64,000 nucleotides of DNA from the NCBI RefSeq assembly GCF_026210795.1, contig NC_089440.1, positions 3,720,001 through 3,784,000 on the forward strand, written 5' to 3'. A program made the position numbers and the translations under genes. Below the pieces are notes generated by a model. That model searched no databases and was not told where the DNA came from. It saw only the letters and a list, made by a program, of their open reading frames with translations. The DNA comes from Rhizophagus irregularis. Taxonomy: Eukaryota; Glomeromycota; Glomeromycetes; Glomerales; Glomeraceae. This document shows positions 36,707-56,699 of this stretch, in pieces (position 1 is the first letter of the stretch; every line of letters starts with the position of its first letter).

Positions 36707-36931
36707 GTGGCATATTTCAACAAAGGGTCATGATGTCCTCCTAGCGTTCTTTACAAGGCCATTGGAAAGCCTATTGTCCTGTTTGAGTAGTCACTGCTAG
36801 CATATCACCTGGGTGAACTTTAGTCTTGGTGGTCACTCTACAATACCACTAAGGTGTGGTAAACTTTACTGTGGGGGCTTATGCTAGATGGACTGCATAG
36901 ACGGTAAAGTTTTAAGTCAATGTCTTAGCAG

Positions 36932-37208
36932 CACTGGTAAAAAAATGGTCTACTCTACACTATCCTACACATATCTTACATATATCGATACTCAAAATGT
37001 GAAAATCATACAAATAATACACATATAAATACAAGTATCGAATGCTTATATATATAGTATACCTGATCAGGGTACCTGATATATGTATGATATATATATT
37101 AGTACCCGATATGTGTATGATATGTGTATTATTTGTGTATGATTTTCTACATTTTGAGTACCCAATATGTGTAAGATATGTGTAGGATAAATCATTTTTT
37201 TACCAGTG
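36932..37208. mobile_element. 277-bp MITE with CACTGGTAAAAAAATG ends
   Basis: The left end CACTGGTAAAAAAATGG and right end CATTTTTTTACCAGTG are inverted. The inverted similarity continues for about 100 bases through CCTACACATATCTTACA and AAAATCATACA...AATACACATAT. No coding capacity. I could not define a target-site duplication. Confidence 0.7.
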
Positions 37209-37313
37209 ATAGTTTACCTTCTAATAGGTTTAGGCTGATTGTAGACATTTGTAAGCTTACAGGTATATAAGGTTCTAAGGTGAGGTTCAAATTTGACGTA
37301 CTGGTGGGTGATT

Positions 37314-38000
37314 AGGATCCCGAACAATACTAATATAGGTAAGGTCCAGAAAAAAAATTTTACTATTAGCTGTACGCAGCACTTTTGACTATGATCAGTA
37401 CGCATTTATAGCTCCTAACCCCTGAAATTTTTACAAAATACGCATTCTAATCCTCTAACTTCAAGTCAGTTTTTAAAATTTTAATTGGCTCTTTTATTAG
37501 TTGTATCAAATTGTTCTCTGTCTTTGTCTGCTTTACATCCTTAACATACTACATGTCTATTTAAATAATCTTCTTCATATCTACGGTTTAATTTGATTTC
37601 TTTCCCACATATACATACTACTTTTTTTGCATTAATAATATGAGTAACGTATTTATGTTTAGCCAATTCACTCTTTACCATATTTCCAATAAAACATTAT
37701 GTATGCTATACAGAAAATATTTTTTTCGAAAAAAAAAAAATATTTTAAGATGATCGTTAAATAAAATTAAAAATGTAAAATTATTACAAAAAAAGGAAAC
37801 TTATTTCCAAAATGTACCAAAAAATAAGCAAAACCAACATCTTACCATCTAAAATCCAGTCAAAATTACACAAAATCAAATTCTAACCTTATCAAAATTT
37901 TTTGATGATTGTACACATTCCCAAATTCTAACATATTGATAGCTACTAAGATGATGACGCATCTTCAGCTCCTACCTATATTAGTATTGTTCGGGGTCCT
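37314..38000. mobile_element. 687-bp nonautonomous hAT-like element with coding remnant
   Basis: A perfect 8-bp duplication GGGTGATT flanks the element (37306-37313 and 38001-38008). The termini AGGATCCCG and CGGGGTCCT are inverted, and the inverted repeat continues through GAACAATACTAATATAGGTA (about 28 bp in total). Inside, the minus strand at about 37680-37480 carries a decayed frame with a zinc-finger-like pattern (VVCICGKEIKLNRRYEEDYL, then HVVC and GC) broken by stop codons. It was probably derived from a larger element by internal deletion. Confidence 0.78.
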
Positions 38001-38442
38001 GGGTGATTCCTGGGTAACTGGATTGGTTACTTATAATAAAAGGAGTGATCCCAGTACCCTTAGCAGCTTACTGTTCTGGTAGTTACTGCTATTACTACCA
38101 GGGGATTTACAACTGTGGATGGCTGGTATGGTAATCGCGGCCTGTAGTGGGCTTTGAGTGAGACCATATTAGTAGTCTTAGTATTGCAGTACTTCTAAGC
38201 TAACCATTATGGAAGGACTTATAGATGTCTGCTCCGTTATATCTGCTATATGTGAGTGGTTGTTCACTCCTGATAAGCGCTAGTGAGTAGCATTACTGTC
38301 AGGAATTCTGCTACACTACAATTCATCTCTGTGGATATAAACTTAGATCGTCTTCCCAGTATGGTATATATATAGGGGGTAAGGGGATGAACATCCAGTT
38401 ACTTTTAAAAATAGAGTAGGTTGCTTGGTTAACAATTGCTCA

Positions 38443-38686
38443 TAAGATTGCCTGCCTAAACCTCTCCAAAATTCTATGATTAGTTTCTCCAAGATTTTAC
38501 TATAGTTTTATTATAGTTTCAGCAAGGCTTTAGCAGTTTTGGCATTTATAATAAGTTTCGTCAGGTTTCGCTTTTCTCCAAAGTTTCACCAACTTTTTAA
38601 TAAGACTTTCATATAGTTTCGGGAAAGTTTCGCTATTTTAGCATTTCACCAACTTGCCAAAACCCCTTAGTTTCTCCAGCAACCTT
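38443..38686. mobile_element. hAT-like MITE, copy 3 (inverted orientation)
   Basis: This is a 244-bp reverse-oriented member of the family at 34667 and 35511: it starts TAAGATTGCCTGCCTAAACC and ends CTCCAGCAACCTTA. The interior is rich in AGTTTCG / AGTTTCGCC, the complement of the GAAACT words of the other copies. No matching target duplication remains. Confidence 0.72.
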
Positions 38687-38760
38687 AGTTATTCAACGGT
38701 AAGAATGCCTTATCGCAACCTTGGTTGTTGGCGTTCCCTCCACAGAGCTTTAGTATGCCA

Positions 38761-39466
38761 CCTATGAGATATCTCTTAAAATATAAAAATAAAAATAAAA
38801 ATAAAAATAAAAATTTTTTTTTCATAAAAAAATGGTCTATATGATTAGCAATTAAACATCTATAAATATTTTCCTATTATTTTTTTTTTCTATTCTAAAT
38901 ATTTTTTAGGCATTTTACAAAATTATTCCATATTTTTAATATTTTTCTTTTTATATTTTTTTAAATTACTACTTTAGTTATTTTAATATATATTGATTTT
39001 ATAATTTTCTAAAAATTAAATCCTTTCATCACATTTTTTCAAATAAAATTTTTTATTCCAAATTTCTTTTTTTTTTTTTATTCATTTATTATAGATACGA
39101 TCTTGTCTTAATATAATTACGCTTACTTACATACATAAATTTAAAATAAGATAACAAATATATATAAGGACTAAGCATTATGAAACAAGACTACTTTTTT
39201 TAAAGAAAAAGTCAACCTGTTATCTAAATGATTATATCACCATTAAAAATAATGATACAATCCAAATTCTCAGGTGACTGTTAAGATCTGCCTAAAAATT
39301 TGCCCAGTGATCATCCCAATGGAATGCTAAATCATTCTATTTGTTCCAATTAATCTCATTGTCAAAGTCTACTATATAAACGTTATTATCCTTACGTTTC
39401 ATCTTATAATTCGACTTCATTTTTTTTCATTTTACTACTAATATTACACCTTTTCTCTTTTTCCAC
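38761..39466. other. T-rich low-complexity DNA
   Basis: It begins with an (AAAAT)n tract at about 38788-38815 and continues as T-rich sequence to the LINE fragment. It may be the 3' part of that LINE. No gene is visible. Confidence 0.5.
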
Positions 39467-40288
39467 TTATAACTCATTCCTATATTCCCAAATCAATATT
39501 TTAAAATCTAAAATTATTTTACTAATTATTAGTTTTAATATTTTTTCCAGCACCTTTGTATTTGTTATTATATATAATTTCAATAAATCAACCAATTGGT
39601 GACTCACTTGATTTTTTAATAAAAATGTAAAATCATATAAACTATTAAGATCCCACATGTCTAATTCTTCAACTTTACATTCAACTTGATGTCTATCTAA
39701 ATCATTTTTTGAAATTTCAAAAATTATATTCACTAAAAATAATTTAAATCCTTTAACTATATACTGCATGACATCTTGAATTTTATCACATCTCCATAAA
39801 TGTTCTTCTATACTACAAAAATTACATTTCCAACTTTCATCATAAATGTCCGGTTTCCATTTTTTGAGATTTACACATGTTGGTAATTCATTACAACAGA
39901 TTTTAATTCTAAATAATTGTAGAAAATGGTTCTCAAATAATGTATTATGTTGATCTATACAATTTAATTTCAAGGATATTTTCCAATCTATTAATTCCAA
40001 TAATTCTGGTTGCTTATATATTTCATTTCTATTCAACCCTAAGAACTCATCTATAAACTGAGCATTCTTAATTCCTTTTATTATTAGTATAGGATTATAT
40101 TTTACTGGCATATCCTGCCAGCAAATTGTACTACTATGTAACAATAGAGTATCTTCTATTATCAGAGTTTCTTTTTCCATACCTAATTTTGCTAATTTAT
40201 CTACTTTTTTATTATTTTCATTATTACTATGCGTTTTGATCTTAACTAATTTTATGTTGAAATGGTAAATTCTGATCATCTTAAACAA
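39467..40288 (-). pseudogene. LINE retrotransposon 3' fragment (RNase H end plus zinc motif)
   Basis: A 273-codon open frame begins in the last part of an RNase H domain (LVKIKTHSNNENNKKVDKLA, resembling the V-K-x-H-S-G-x-x-x-N-x-x-A-D-x-L-A end). It carries a C-terminal zinc-like motif (CNFCSIEEHLWRC, of the type C-x2-C-x-E-x2-x-H-x2-x-C seen at LINE ends). The reverse transcriptase and endonuclease domains are absent. The usual D in the N-x-x-A-D part reads VD. This is a 5'-truncated copy, the typical state of LINE insertions. Confidence 0.7.
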
Positions 40289-41012
40289 CTACAACCATTT
40301 ATTCCAAATTTCTAAAATATTTTATTGCTTTATTTATTTCACTATTACTATATCTATTTACAATAATTACTTTATATATACTTTTCAATTTTCTTTTTTT
40401 ACTTTAATTAATTTATACACTTTTTTTTCCTTTATTACTATTCTTTTTAATTTTTTTTTTAATTCTGTTACTTTTTTCTTCTGATTATTATTAATTTTTT
40501 ATTTTCTTTGCCTATTTTTTTTTTAGTTATTTTTTTTTTAATTGTTTTCTGAATTTCTTTTTTAAGTAATAATAATTTTTAACAATATCTGATTTCTTTT
40601 TCTTATTCTTTAGTATGATTGTTTCAACTTTCAATGATAAATTTTCTTCATTTTCTCAAGTATTCTTTTTATAATTATAATTATGCAAAAAAGATATTAA
40701 ATATTTAATAAATAATATATTTTTCTTATTGAAATAAATTGAATAGTAGTAGTTCCATTTTTCTATAATTACTAAATAATGTTATTTAAAGAATTAGCAT
40801 TATAATTTATATTTACTATATTATATTAAATTACTTAATATTCAGTAATTATAAAAAGTTGATTAATATTTTATTGGAAGAGTTATTTAGCATTATATTA
40901 TTTAGATACATAATAAGAGTAATTTGCCACAATAATAGCAAATAACCTACTTGCTGGCATTTATGATTCTGAAAAAAAAAAGATTTATGCATTTGCTCAA
41001 TTGTTGGAATCT
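40289..41012. other. T-rich spacer, possibly decayed LINE body
   Basis: Low-complexity T-rich DNA lies between the LINE tail and the hAT insertion site. On the minus strand it would be lysine/asparagine-rich with many stops. No feature can be supported. Confidence 0.4.
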
Positions 41013-41020
41013 CTTCTATA

Positions 41021-44000
41021 TAGGGATGGGGAAGTTCCACAAATGAGCAGCTCGAACACGGTTCCAAACTGAGAACCGAGCTGGAACCGAGAACCGGTTC
41101 CGGTTCTCTAGAACTGAACCGTTTGACTCGAGCAGTTTGGTTCGGTTTATAATTATATATAATATTATAATGGTCATTTGTTGTTACGCCAATTGGCTGA
41201 AATCAAAAATGGATGATATTATTTTTCGGAAATACGTCATAATATAAATATTATATCATAATTACGTCATTGATTTTTTTTAATTTTTTTTTCAGTTAAA
41301 TAATAAAAAGACAAATAATATAACCATTTCAATTATTCGTCAAAGATCAAATATATTTTACGTCGGTTAGATGCTAAAAGGCAAAAGTTTTCTAATTCTT
41401 ACGATTATTTTTTAAAACACCATACGAAAAAATTCACCAATAATCAAAGAACTGAAAAATGTTTGAATTAAACGGGAAAGTTACGATAATTATAAATATA
41501 CAAAATAGGAAATTTTGATTGTTCCTTTAAGTTGAAATAATAATTAATCGGTTAAGAAACTTGTATTTGATCCCGTACACTATGAAATTAACATAATCGT
41601 CCCTATCAATATGATGATTTGCCTAAAAAAGAATCTGTAATAAATAAATACTGATAATCTAAAAAGATTACTTAAAAAAAATCCACTCTCATCTCGAAAT
41701 GTCATTAAGTGACGAAGAATTTGTTCCCGACCAAGAAGATTTAGTGCTTGATGATGAAGAGTTTGATGAAGAGTGGGAAGATGTTTTAGACCTTGATGAG
41801 ACAGCTAGCCAGTTGTCACGTATGAATATAGGATCAGATACTGACGCTTCGGATATAACAACTACGTTAGGAAGTGCTGTATGGCAATACTTTGATAAAA
41901 ATCCGGCATATGCTCCGGGCTATAATATTTGCAAAATATGTTCCAATAGATACAGAATAACAACGAACGTTAGTACTTTGCGAAAGCATCTTAATAAACA
42001 TAGTTTAAGTGTACCTAAGAAAAAATACGTTGTAATTGAAAAAAGAGATCCTTTTGATGAAGAAGAACAACAAATTCACGATAAATACCTTACTGATTGG
42101 TTGATCTGTGACCTTCAGCTATTCACGGTTGTTGAAAACCATTATTTTAAAATGTTCATCAATTTTTTCTGCCTGCGATATATTATTCCTGATAGACATA
42201 AGGCAAAAGGTAATTTATTTTAAAAAACTTTTTAAAACTCACATAATAACATCTAATTTTCTTTCTATTTAAATAGACTTAATAATCGCTACATTTACAA
42301 ACCGAAGAGACGCAGTTATCAACGAACTCCATAAAATCGAAGGAAAATTCGCGTTAACGGCAGATATGTGGACGTCTACCATAAATCGGGAGGCGTTTTT
42401 AGGACTCACTATACATTATGTGGATTCCAACTGGAAACTCCAGAATTTTCTTCTTGATATCGTCCCTTTTACAGTTAGCCATTCTGGAGCAAATATGGCA
42501 AGAGAAATAATGCGAACTTTGGAGGAGTTCAATATTTCCAATAAAATCGTCACGCTCACAACAGATAATGAATCTGCTATGATAGTTTGCGGGAGAGAGA
42601 TTGCTTTAGATATGGATGATGGGTTTTCATCCATGATTTTTTCTCACTACCGGTGCGCTGCACACATCCTAAACTTAGGTGTGAAAGAGGGACTAAAACT
42701 AGTTAACGATTCCATTAAAAAGGCTCGTAAACTAATGAATAGCATTAAAAATTCGACTCGTCTATGTGATAATCTTCGCCTCTTGTGCAACTTAAAAGAA
42801 ATTAAGTACCTTAAACCTATTATTGATGTAGAGACACGCTGGAACTCTACCTATTATATGTTGAGGCGTTTGGAGGTACTTGAACCAGCACTAGTTTTAC
42901 TAGTAGCTGATAATCGATCAATTCATGCTTTTTACCCAAATGATGACGATTGGATTGCTATCAAAGTAAATAATTTCTATTAAATTTTAGAAAATTTAAT
43001 ATTATTAAAAAAAAAAATAATGCACCAATTTTTTTTTTAAAAAAAATTAATATTACTTATTTTTAAATAGGATACGCTCTTGCTTCTTGAACCCCTAGAA
43101 AAAGCTACCAAATATTTGTCGGCATCATCTTATCCAACGATGGGTGAGACTCGCTTTATTTTTTCGGGAATCCAGGCACATCTAACGAAAAATATGGAAA
43201 ATGAGACCTTTACGCAACGTGAAATGGCAACTTTGATACACCGGAAAATAAGACAATATTGGATGATTATGGATAAATCTTCGATTACTTCTGCAATTCT
43301 GGACCCTCGAAATAAACTTACAATATTCTCGGATGAGTCAAGACTAAGCGCTCTCCAACATATTCAAGACACATACAATACATATAAAGAATGGTCCTTA
43401 CCTACAAATACAAAACAATATGCTCCTAATAGTACACGCCAGTATTTTGCACGATTGCAACAAATAAATGAAGAAATTGACCAAACCAGCGACGAAATTT
43501 CTCCAGTAATTCCAGCAGTAGAATTCAAAGAATTGAATCGGTATCTTCAACTACCGATTGATGAGGGGACCGATCCTCTAACATGGTGGCAAGCGCATTC
43601 TAACGAATTCCCGGTATTATGTAACATTGCGCGAGATTTTCTTTGTATTCAAGCAACGAGTGTTGCGTCGGAACAAGCATTTTCGGTAGCTGGAAATACA
43701 ATCACTAAAACCCGGAATCGTTTATTGCCGGAAACTGCAAGAGTTTGTCTGTGTATGAAAAGTTGGATTAATAATAAGCTAGTCAAATAATAATTTTTTT
43801 TTACTTAGCCAGTTAGCCTAGCTGTTATTCAGTTTTTTTTTACTTTACTTTACAATGCCACTAACTCGAATTTCGTTATTTTTCACTGATGTCAAAAAAA
43901 AAAAACATTTTAATAAATAAATATATAAAGTTAGCCAAATATATAATAGTAAATAATAAGTGTCTTGATTTATTTGGCATAAGAAAAAGAGGCGATTACC

Positions 44001-44277
44001 GAAATTACAATAATTTTTTTATTTTCAGTTGCGTTTATTTAAACAAAGTGTGCAACTTTAAAAAACCAATTAAATTGGCAATATTTTTAAGGCTATTACT
44101 AAATTAGTAACGAATGTAGATGATTGGATCGTCATTAATTATAGATCAAATTTAACCGACTCGAGCCGACTCGAACTGACTCAAACCGACTAGAGCCGTT
44201 CCATGAAACTGAGCTCGGAGCCGGTTCCGCCGCTCAGCAGAACCGGAACGGAACCGATGGAACCGTCCCCATCCCTA
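41021..44277 (+). mobile_element. Intact autonomous hAT transposon (3257 bp)
   Basis: A perfect 8-bp target duplication CTTCTATA flanks the element (41013-41020 and 44278-44285). The termini TAGGGATGGGGA and TCCCCATCCCTA are inverted. Subterminal regions at both ends are crowded with GGTTC/GAACC and GACTCGAG-type words, likely transposase binding sites. Inside is one uninterrupted three-exon transposase gene. The intact gene and duplication suggest a recent insertion. Confidence 0.93.
41699..43790 (+). CDS. hAT transposase (639 aa, 3 exons)
   Basis: The exons 41699-42209, 42277-42965 and 43071-43790 join to 640 codons with correct phases and no stops. An acidic N-terminus (EEFDEEWEDVLDLDE) is followed by a BED zinc finger (C-K-I-C ... 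LRKHLNKH). The RNase H-like core has its first Asp in LTADMWTS and the second in TTDNESAM. The C-x2-H motif (RCAAHILNLGVKEGL) and the TRWNSTYYML block follow. The C-terminal hAT dimerisation region contains the catalytic-type Glu (ATSVASEQAFSVAGNTITKT). The enzyme would cut and paste the surrounding element by binding its subterminal repeats. All motifs expected for activity are present. Confidence 0.93.
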
Positions 44278-44553
44278 CTTCTATACCTTTTTTCTTTTGA
44301 TTTTTAAAATAATTAAAGGTAATAAAATTCAAAAACTTTTAGGTAATTTATAAAATAAGCAATTCATTATAATATTAAAATAATATTTATTCTTATTTTT
44401 TATTATTAGTTATATAACTCTATTAATTGAAAATTGTCCATTGTCGATGATGTATATAATTCTATATTATAATAAAAATGTTGTCCTTATATGAATAAGG
44501 ATTAATTAAATAACTATTTTTACAGGATTATGATTTTTTTATAAAATACAAAT

Positions 44554-53002
<8,449 letters not shown>

Positions 53003-53716
53003 TGATAGTAACAATTTGGTTACAATACTTCAAGTTTTAATATAAAGGAAGGGAAGCTGTCAAAATAAAAAATAATAAAAAGATTCATTAATTCGGACGC
53101 AAAAATATTGACAATTTGTCATAATATAATGTTTTTCATACCAATAGATTACGTGGCGCAGTTTGAATACTCTAGAGGAAAAAAAGGCCAAAAAGGAAAT
53201 AAGGGAAGTACCCATGTGCTCAGTCTGAGGATCAATTAAAAATCGAAAATTGATCGACGAAGCATGGTTGGGGCGTGCATCAGTTATACAACTCCCGAAT
53301 AAAGTAACGGCAAAATTTTTTTAATTCAGGCAATTATGTAGTTTCGGCCAGATTTATTATTCCAATATTAGAGGACTAGGCAGGTGATAGAAAAAAATAA
53401 GGGCGTTCATCACAAACAGTATATTCTTCGATTTCTCGTTGTAAGCTTTTCATAAACATTTCAAGATTATCTCTCGAATTCATTATCATCAGTGACTTTC
53501 CGTTGGTTGCTTTCTTTCGCAAGGGGCAAAAAGTAAACTATTCATTGTGGAACATTTATCGAATTCCTGTCGGTTTAAGCTATTTGCTACGGTTCGCTGG
53601 AGTAAATATTTTATATAAAAGTACTCCGCTTCCGTGTTCTAGTTGCCACATTCTTTGGCATTCTAGTCCGTCGGTTTTAATTTATATAGTTAATATAAAG
53701 AAAGTAGGAACGTACA
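53003..53716. promoter_or_regulatory. Divergent promoter region of STT4 and VAC8
   Basis: 714 bases separate two head-to-head genes of membrane traffic. Short open frames on both strands have no recognised domain, so I treat this as 5' regulatory and UTR sequence. No binding site can be named. Confidence 0.5.
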
Positions 53717-56263
53717 ATGGGAGCTTGCTTATCTTGCCTTTTTGGAAGTATGTCAGTTTTAAAGAGTTTTACTTTTTTTTAGAAAAAAAAAAAAATCCTA
53801 CTAAGTTATTTCAATAGGGAGAACAAGGAGCGCGCTTTACGAACCATTGTTGCAAGAAAATGAACGTGAAGCGGTTGCTGATTTATTAACGTATCTTGAG
53901 AGTAAGCTCTTCAATTCATATTTGTTAATTAAATATTTATTTACAAAGATAATAATTCGTTATTTGATAATAATTCGTTACTTTTAATTCAATCCTAGAT
54001 CGTGCCGAAACTAATTTTTTTGAGGGTGACCCATTGCGTGCTCTTTCCACACTGGCTTTTTCAGATAATTTGGATTTACAACGGTCAGCGGCTTTAGCCT
54101 TTGCGGAAATAACTGAAAAAGGTTTCTTTGAATTAGATGTTTTTTCAATTTATTGAAAAGTAATTATTTGTTCAAATTTCTAATTAGATTTGTTTCATTT
54201 TTTGTATTTTAATTTGGTCGTTCCAAGAAGACGTTAGGGAAGTGGACCGAGAGACAATGGAGCCCATCATGTTTCTCCTTCAATCTCATGACGTAGAAGT
54301 TCAAAGAGCAGCCTCCGCAGCGTTAGGAAATCTGGCTGTTAATAGTAAATATCGTCAAATTTTTTGATAAATTATTCTTTAAACAAATTCTAAATCTGCA
54401 TTGACAATTAATTTAGCGGAAAATAAGTTGTTGATTGTACAAATGGGAGGATTAGAACCATTGATTCGACAAATGTTATCACCTAATGTTGAAGTTCAAT
54501 GTAACGCAGTTGGATGCATTACCAATTTGGCTACACATGGTAATTCATTTGAGTTGAATTTTTTTTTTTAATGATGTTTTAATAATTTATCTATAATTGA
54601 ATTTTTCTAAATCAGATGAAAATAAATCGAAAATTGCAAGATCTGGTGCTTTGGTACCACTTACGAAATTAGCTCGATCAAAAGATATGCGAGTCCAAAG
54701 AAATGCAACGGGCGCTTTATTGAATATGACGCATTCTGGTATATAATTACTTTAACATTATTACGCTTTTGTAATTAAGTGTTGTGACAATTTAAACATA
54801 TAGCATTACTTTCAATTATAGATGAAAATAGGCAACAGCTTGTAAATGCTGGTGCTATACCTGTATTAGTTGGCCTTCTGAATTCACCAGATACTGATGT
54901 TCAATATTACTGTACAACTGCACTTAGCAATATTGCCGTTGATGGTATCTACAAACATTATATATAATTTATATATTTTTTGATTTTACAATAATTAACT
55001 TTAATTTGTTTATTACACTAAAATTATTTCATTGTAGCCTTAAATCGAAAAAAGCTTGCCTCAACAGAAACCCGTCTTGTACAGTCTTTGATTGGTTTAA
55101 TGGACTCCACTTCGCTAAAAGTGCAATGCCAGGCAGCTTTAGCATTGAGGAATTTAGCTTCAGATGGTAATATTTTTTTTTATTCGTTATGAAGTTATTT
55201 TACGTTTTTCGGTTCTTTTAATAAAAAAAAATTTTTATATTAGAAAAATATCAGCTTGAGATAGTTCGTTCCCGTGGACTACCCCCTCTTCTAAGATTAC
55301 TTCAATCATCTTTTCTCCCTTTAATCCTCTCGTCAGTAGCTTGTATTCGTAACATTTCTATCCATCCACTTAATGAATCTCCAATAATTGATGCGGGTTT
55401 CTTGTCACCTCTAATTCAGCTTTTGGCTTATGAAGAAAATGAAGAAATTCAATGTCATGCTATCAGCACGTTAAGGAATCTCGCTGCTAGTTCGGAAAGA
55501 AACAAACGAGCGATCGTAGATGCAGGAGCTGTGGAGCGAGTACGAGAATTGGTATTAAATGTGCCATTAAGTGTTCAAAGCGAGATGACCGCATGTGTAG
55601 CCGTTTTAGCATTAAGTGGTAGGTTTATTTATTAGTTGAAATCATTATTGCAAATTATTTTCTTGTTTAACTTTTTTCTTTTTTCTTTTTTCTTTAGACG
55701 AATTAAAACCTAGGTTATTAAAATTAGGTATATGTCAAGTGTTACTTCCCTTGACGAATTCTTCTAGCGTCGAGGTGCAAGGCAATAGTGCTGCTGCATT
55801 GGGAAATTTGTCATCAAAAGGTAATTAATGTTATGATTTTTGTCTAAATCTAATATTTCAAACTAAAACATATAAACCTTTAGTTCAAGATTATTCGCCA
55901 TTCGTTAACGTTTGGGAAAAACCGGCGGGTGGTTTACATGGTTACTTACAACGTTTCTTAGATAGTACAGACAAAACATTTCAACATATTGCAGTTTGGA
56001 CTATTGTCCAATTTTTGGAAGGAAGAGGTAATTACTTTTTGTATGTTGAAATAAGATTTTAAAACATATTAATGAAATGTTTTTAACAATACATAGATCC
56101 AAAATTGTCTGCAAATATTTCTTCTTCAAGAACAATTTTGACTGCAATAGATCGCTTAGCTAGAGTAACACCTGATGGTGAAGAGCCCTCGGATGATGAT
56201 GATGATTCAGACGAAGGAGAAATCGTCGCTTTAGCTCGTAAAACATTGAATCTCTTAAAATGA
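53717..56263 (+). CDS. VAC8: Vacuolar armadillo-repeat protein VAC8
   Basis: About twelve exons, most holding one armadillo repeat, encode a VAC8 protein. Exon 1 (53717-53747) gives [10 protein letters not shown]: a Gly2 myristoylation signal with neighbouring cysteines for palmitoylation, which attach VAC8 to the vacuole. Exon 2 continues with [20 protein letters not shown], the conserved VAC8 N-terminal helix. The repeats follow in order (for example [67 protein letters not shown]). The end is acidic ([14 protein letters not shown]) before [12 protein letters not shown] and the TGA at 56261-56263. The family links vacuoles to myosin adaptors, the nuclear envelope and Atg13. Exon-per-repeat structure supports the model. 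Confidence 0.93.
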
Positions 56264-56699
56264 TAAACAATATAAATAATTCAGATTTCGTAATCAATTA
56301 GAACGAAAAGAATCCAAAATTGGAGGAGCATGTTTTTATTTTGATAATCTATTTTGGAAATATTTATGCCATTTTTTTAGTATTGCAATAGTATTATATT
56401 TATAACATATTTGATGTATTTATGTAAACCTTCAATATTATAAGAAATAACATTAAAAAGCATTAATTATTATTGCTTTTTCCTGCATAATTCAATATAT
56501 TAATTATTTAATTTTTGCAAGGCGTGAAAGATTCTGCAATAATTTAATAAAGTCTTCATATATATATATTAATATTAGATTGAAAAATGGACAAACGAAC
56601 ATATTATTAATGGTCATTAAGTTATACTTGATTTTTGAGATGTTGACAAAAGAGTTCTTTATCTTGTAATCAGATTGTCTTGCCTCATCACATTAATAA
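56264..56699. other. Convergent 3' intergenic region
   Basis: 436 bases separate the VAC8 stop from the stop of the minus-strand unknown gene. AT-rich, with a TATATATATATTAATATTAG tract near 56560. No gene is seen. Confidence 0.55.

Larger units (their letters stand above)
36707..38760. repeat. GC-richer unknown repeat, interrupted by three MITE-like insertions
   Basis: Pieces 36707-36931, 37209-37313, 38001-38442 and 38687-38760 share a composition clearly richer in G and C than the surroundings (for example GGTGGTCACTCTACAATACC). They look like parts of one older element, possibly an LTR or non-coding part of a retroelement. Elements at 36932-37208, 37314-38000 and 38443-38686 lie within it. 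I see no reading frame longer than about 60 codons. Confidence 0.5.

Noticed and set aside
37214-37405. 63-codon minus-strand frame
   Set aside because: It crosses the left boundary of the 687-bp hAT-like insertion, so it cannot be an original gene.
53398-53484. Short minus-strand frame beginning MNSRDNLEMFM as a possible STT4 5' exon
   Set aside because: It cannot be joined in frame to ATGGACAG/EFDLHGL, and the latter already gives a family-like N-terminus.
53503-53817. 104-codon plus-strand frame over the VAC8 start
   Set aside because: It reads a different frame through the first VAC8 exon and its intron; the MGACLSC frame is the conserved one.
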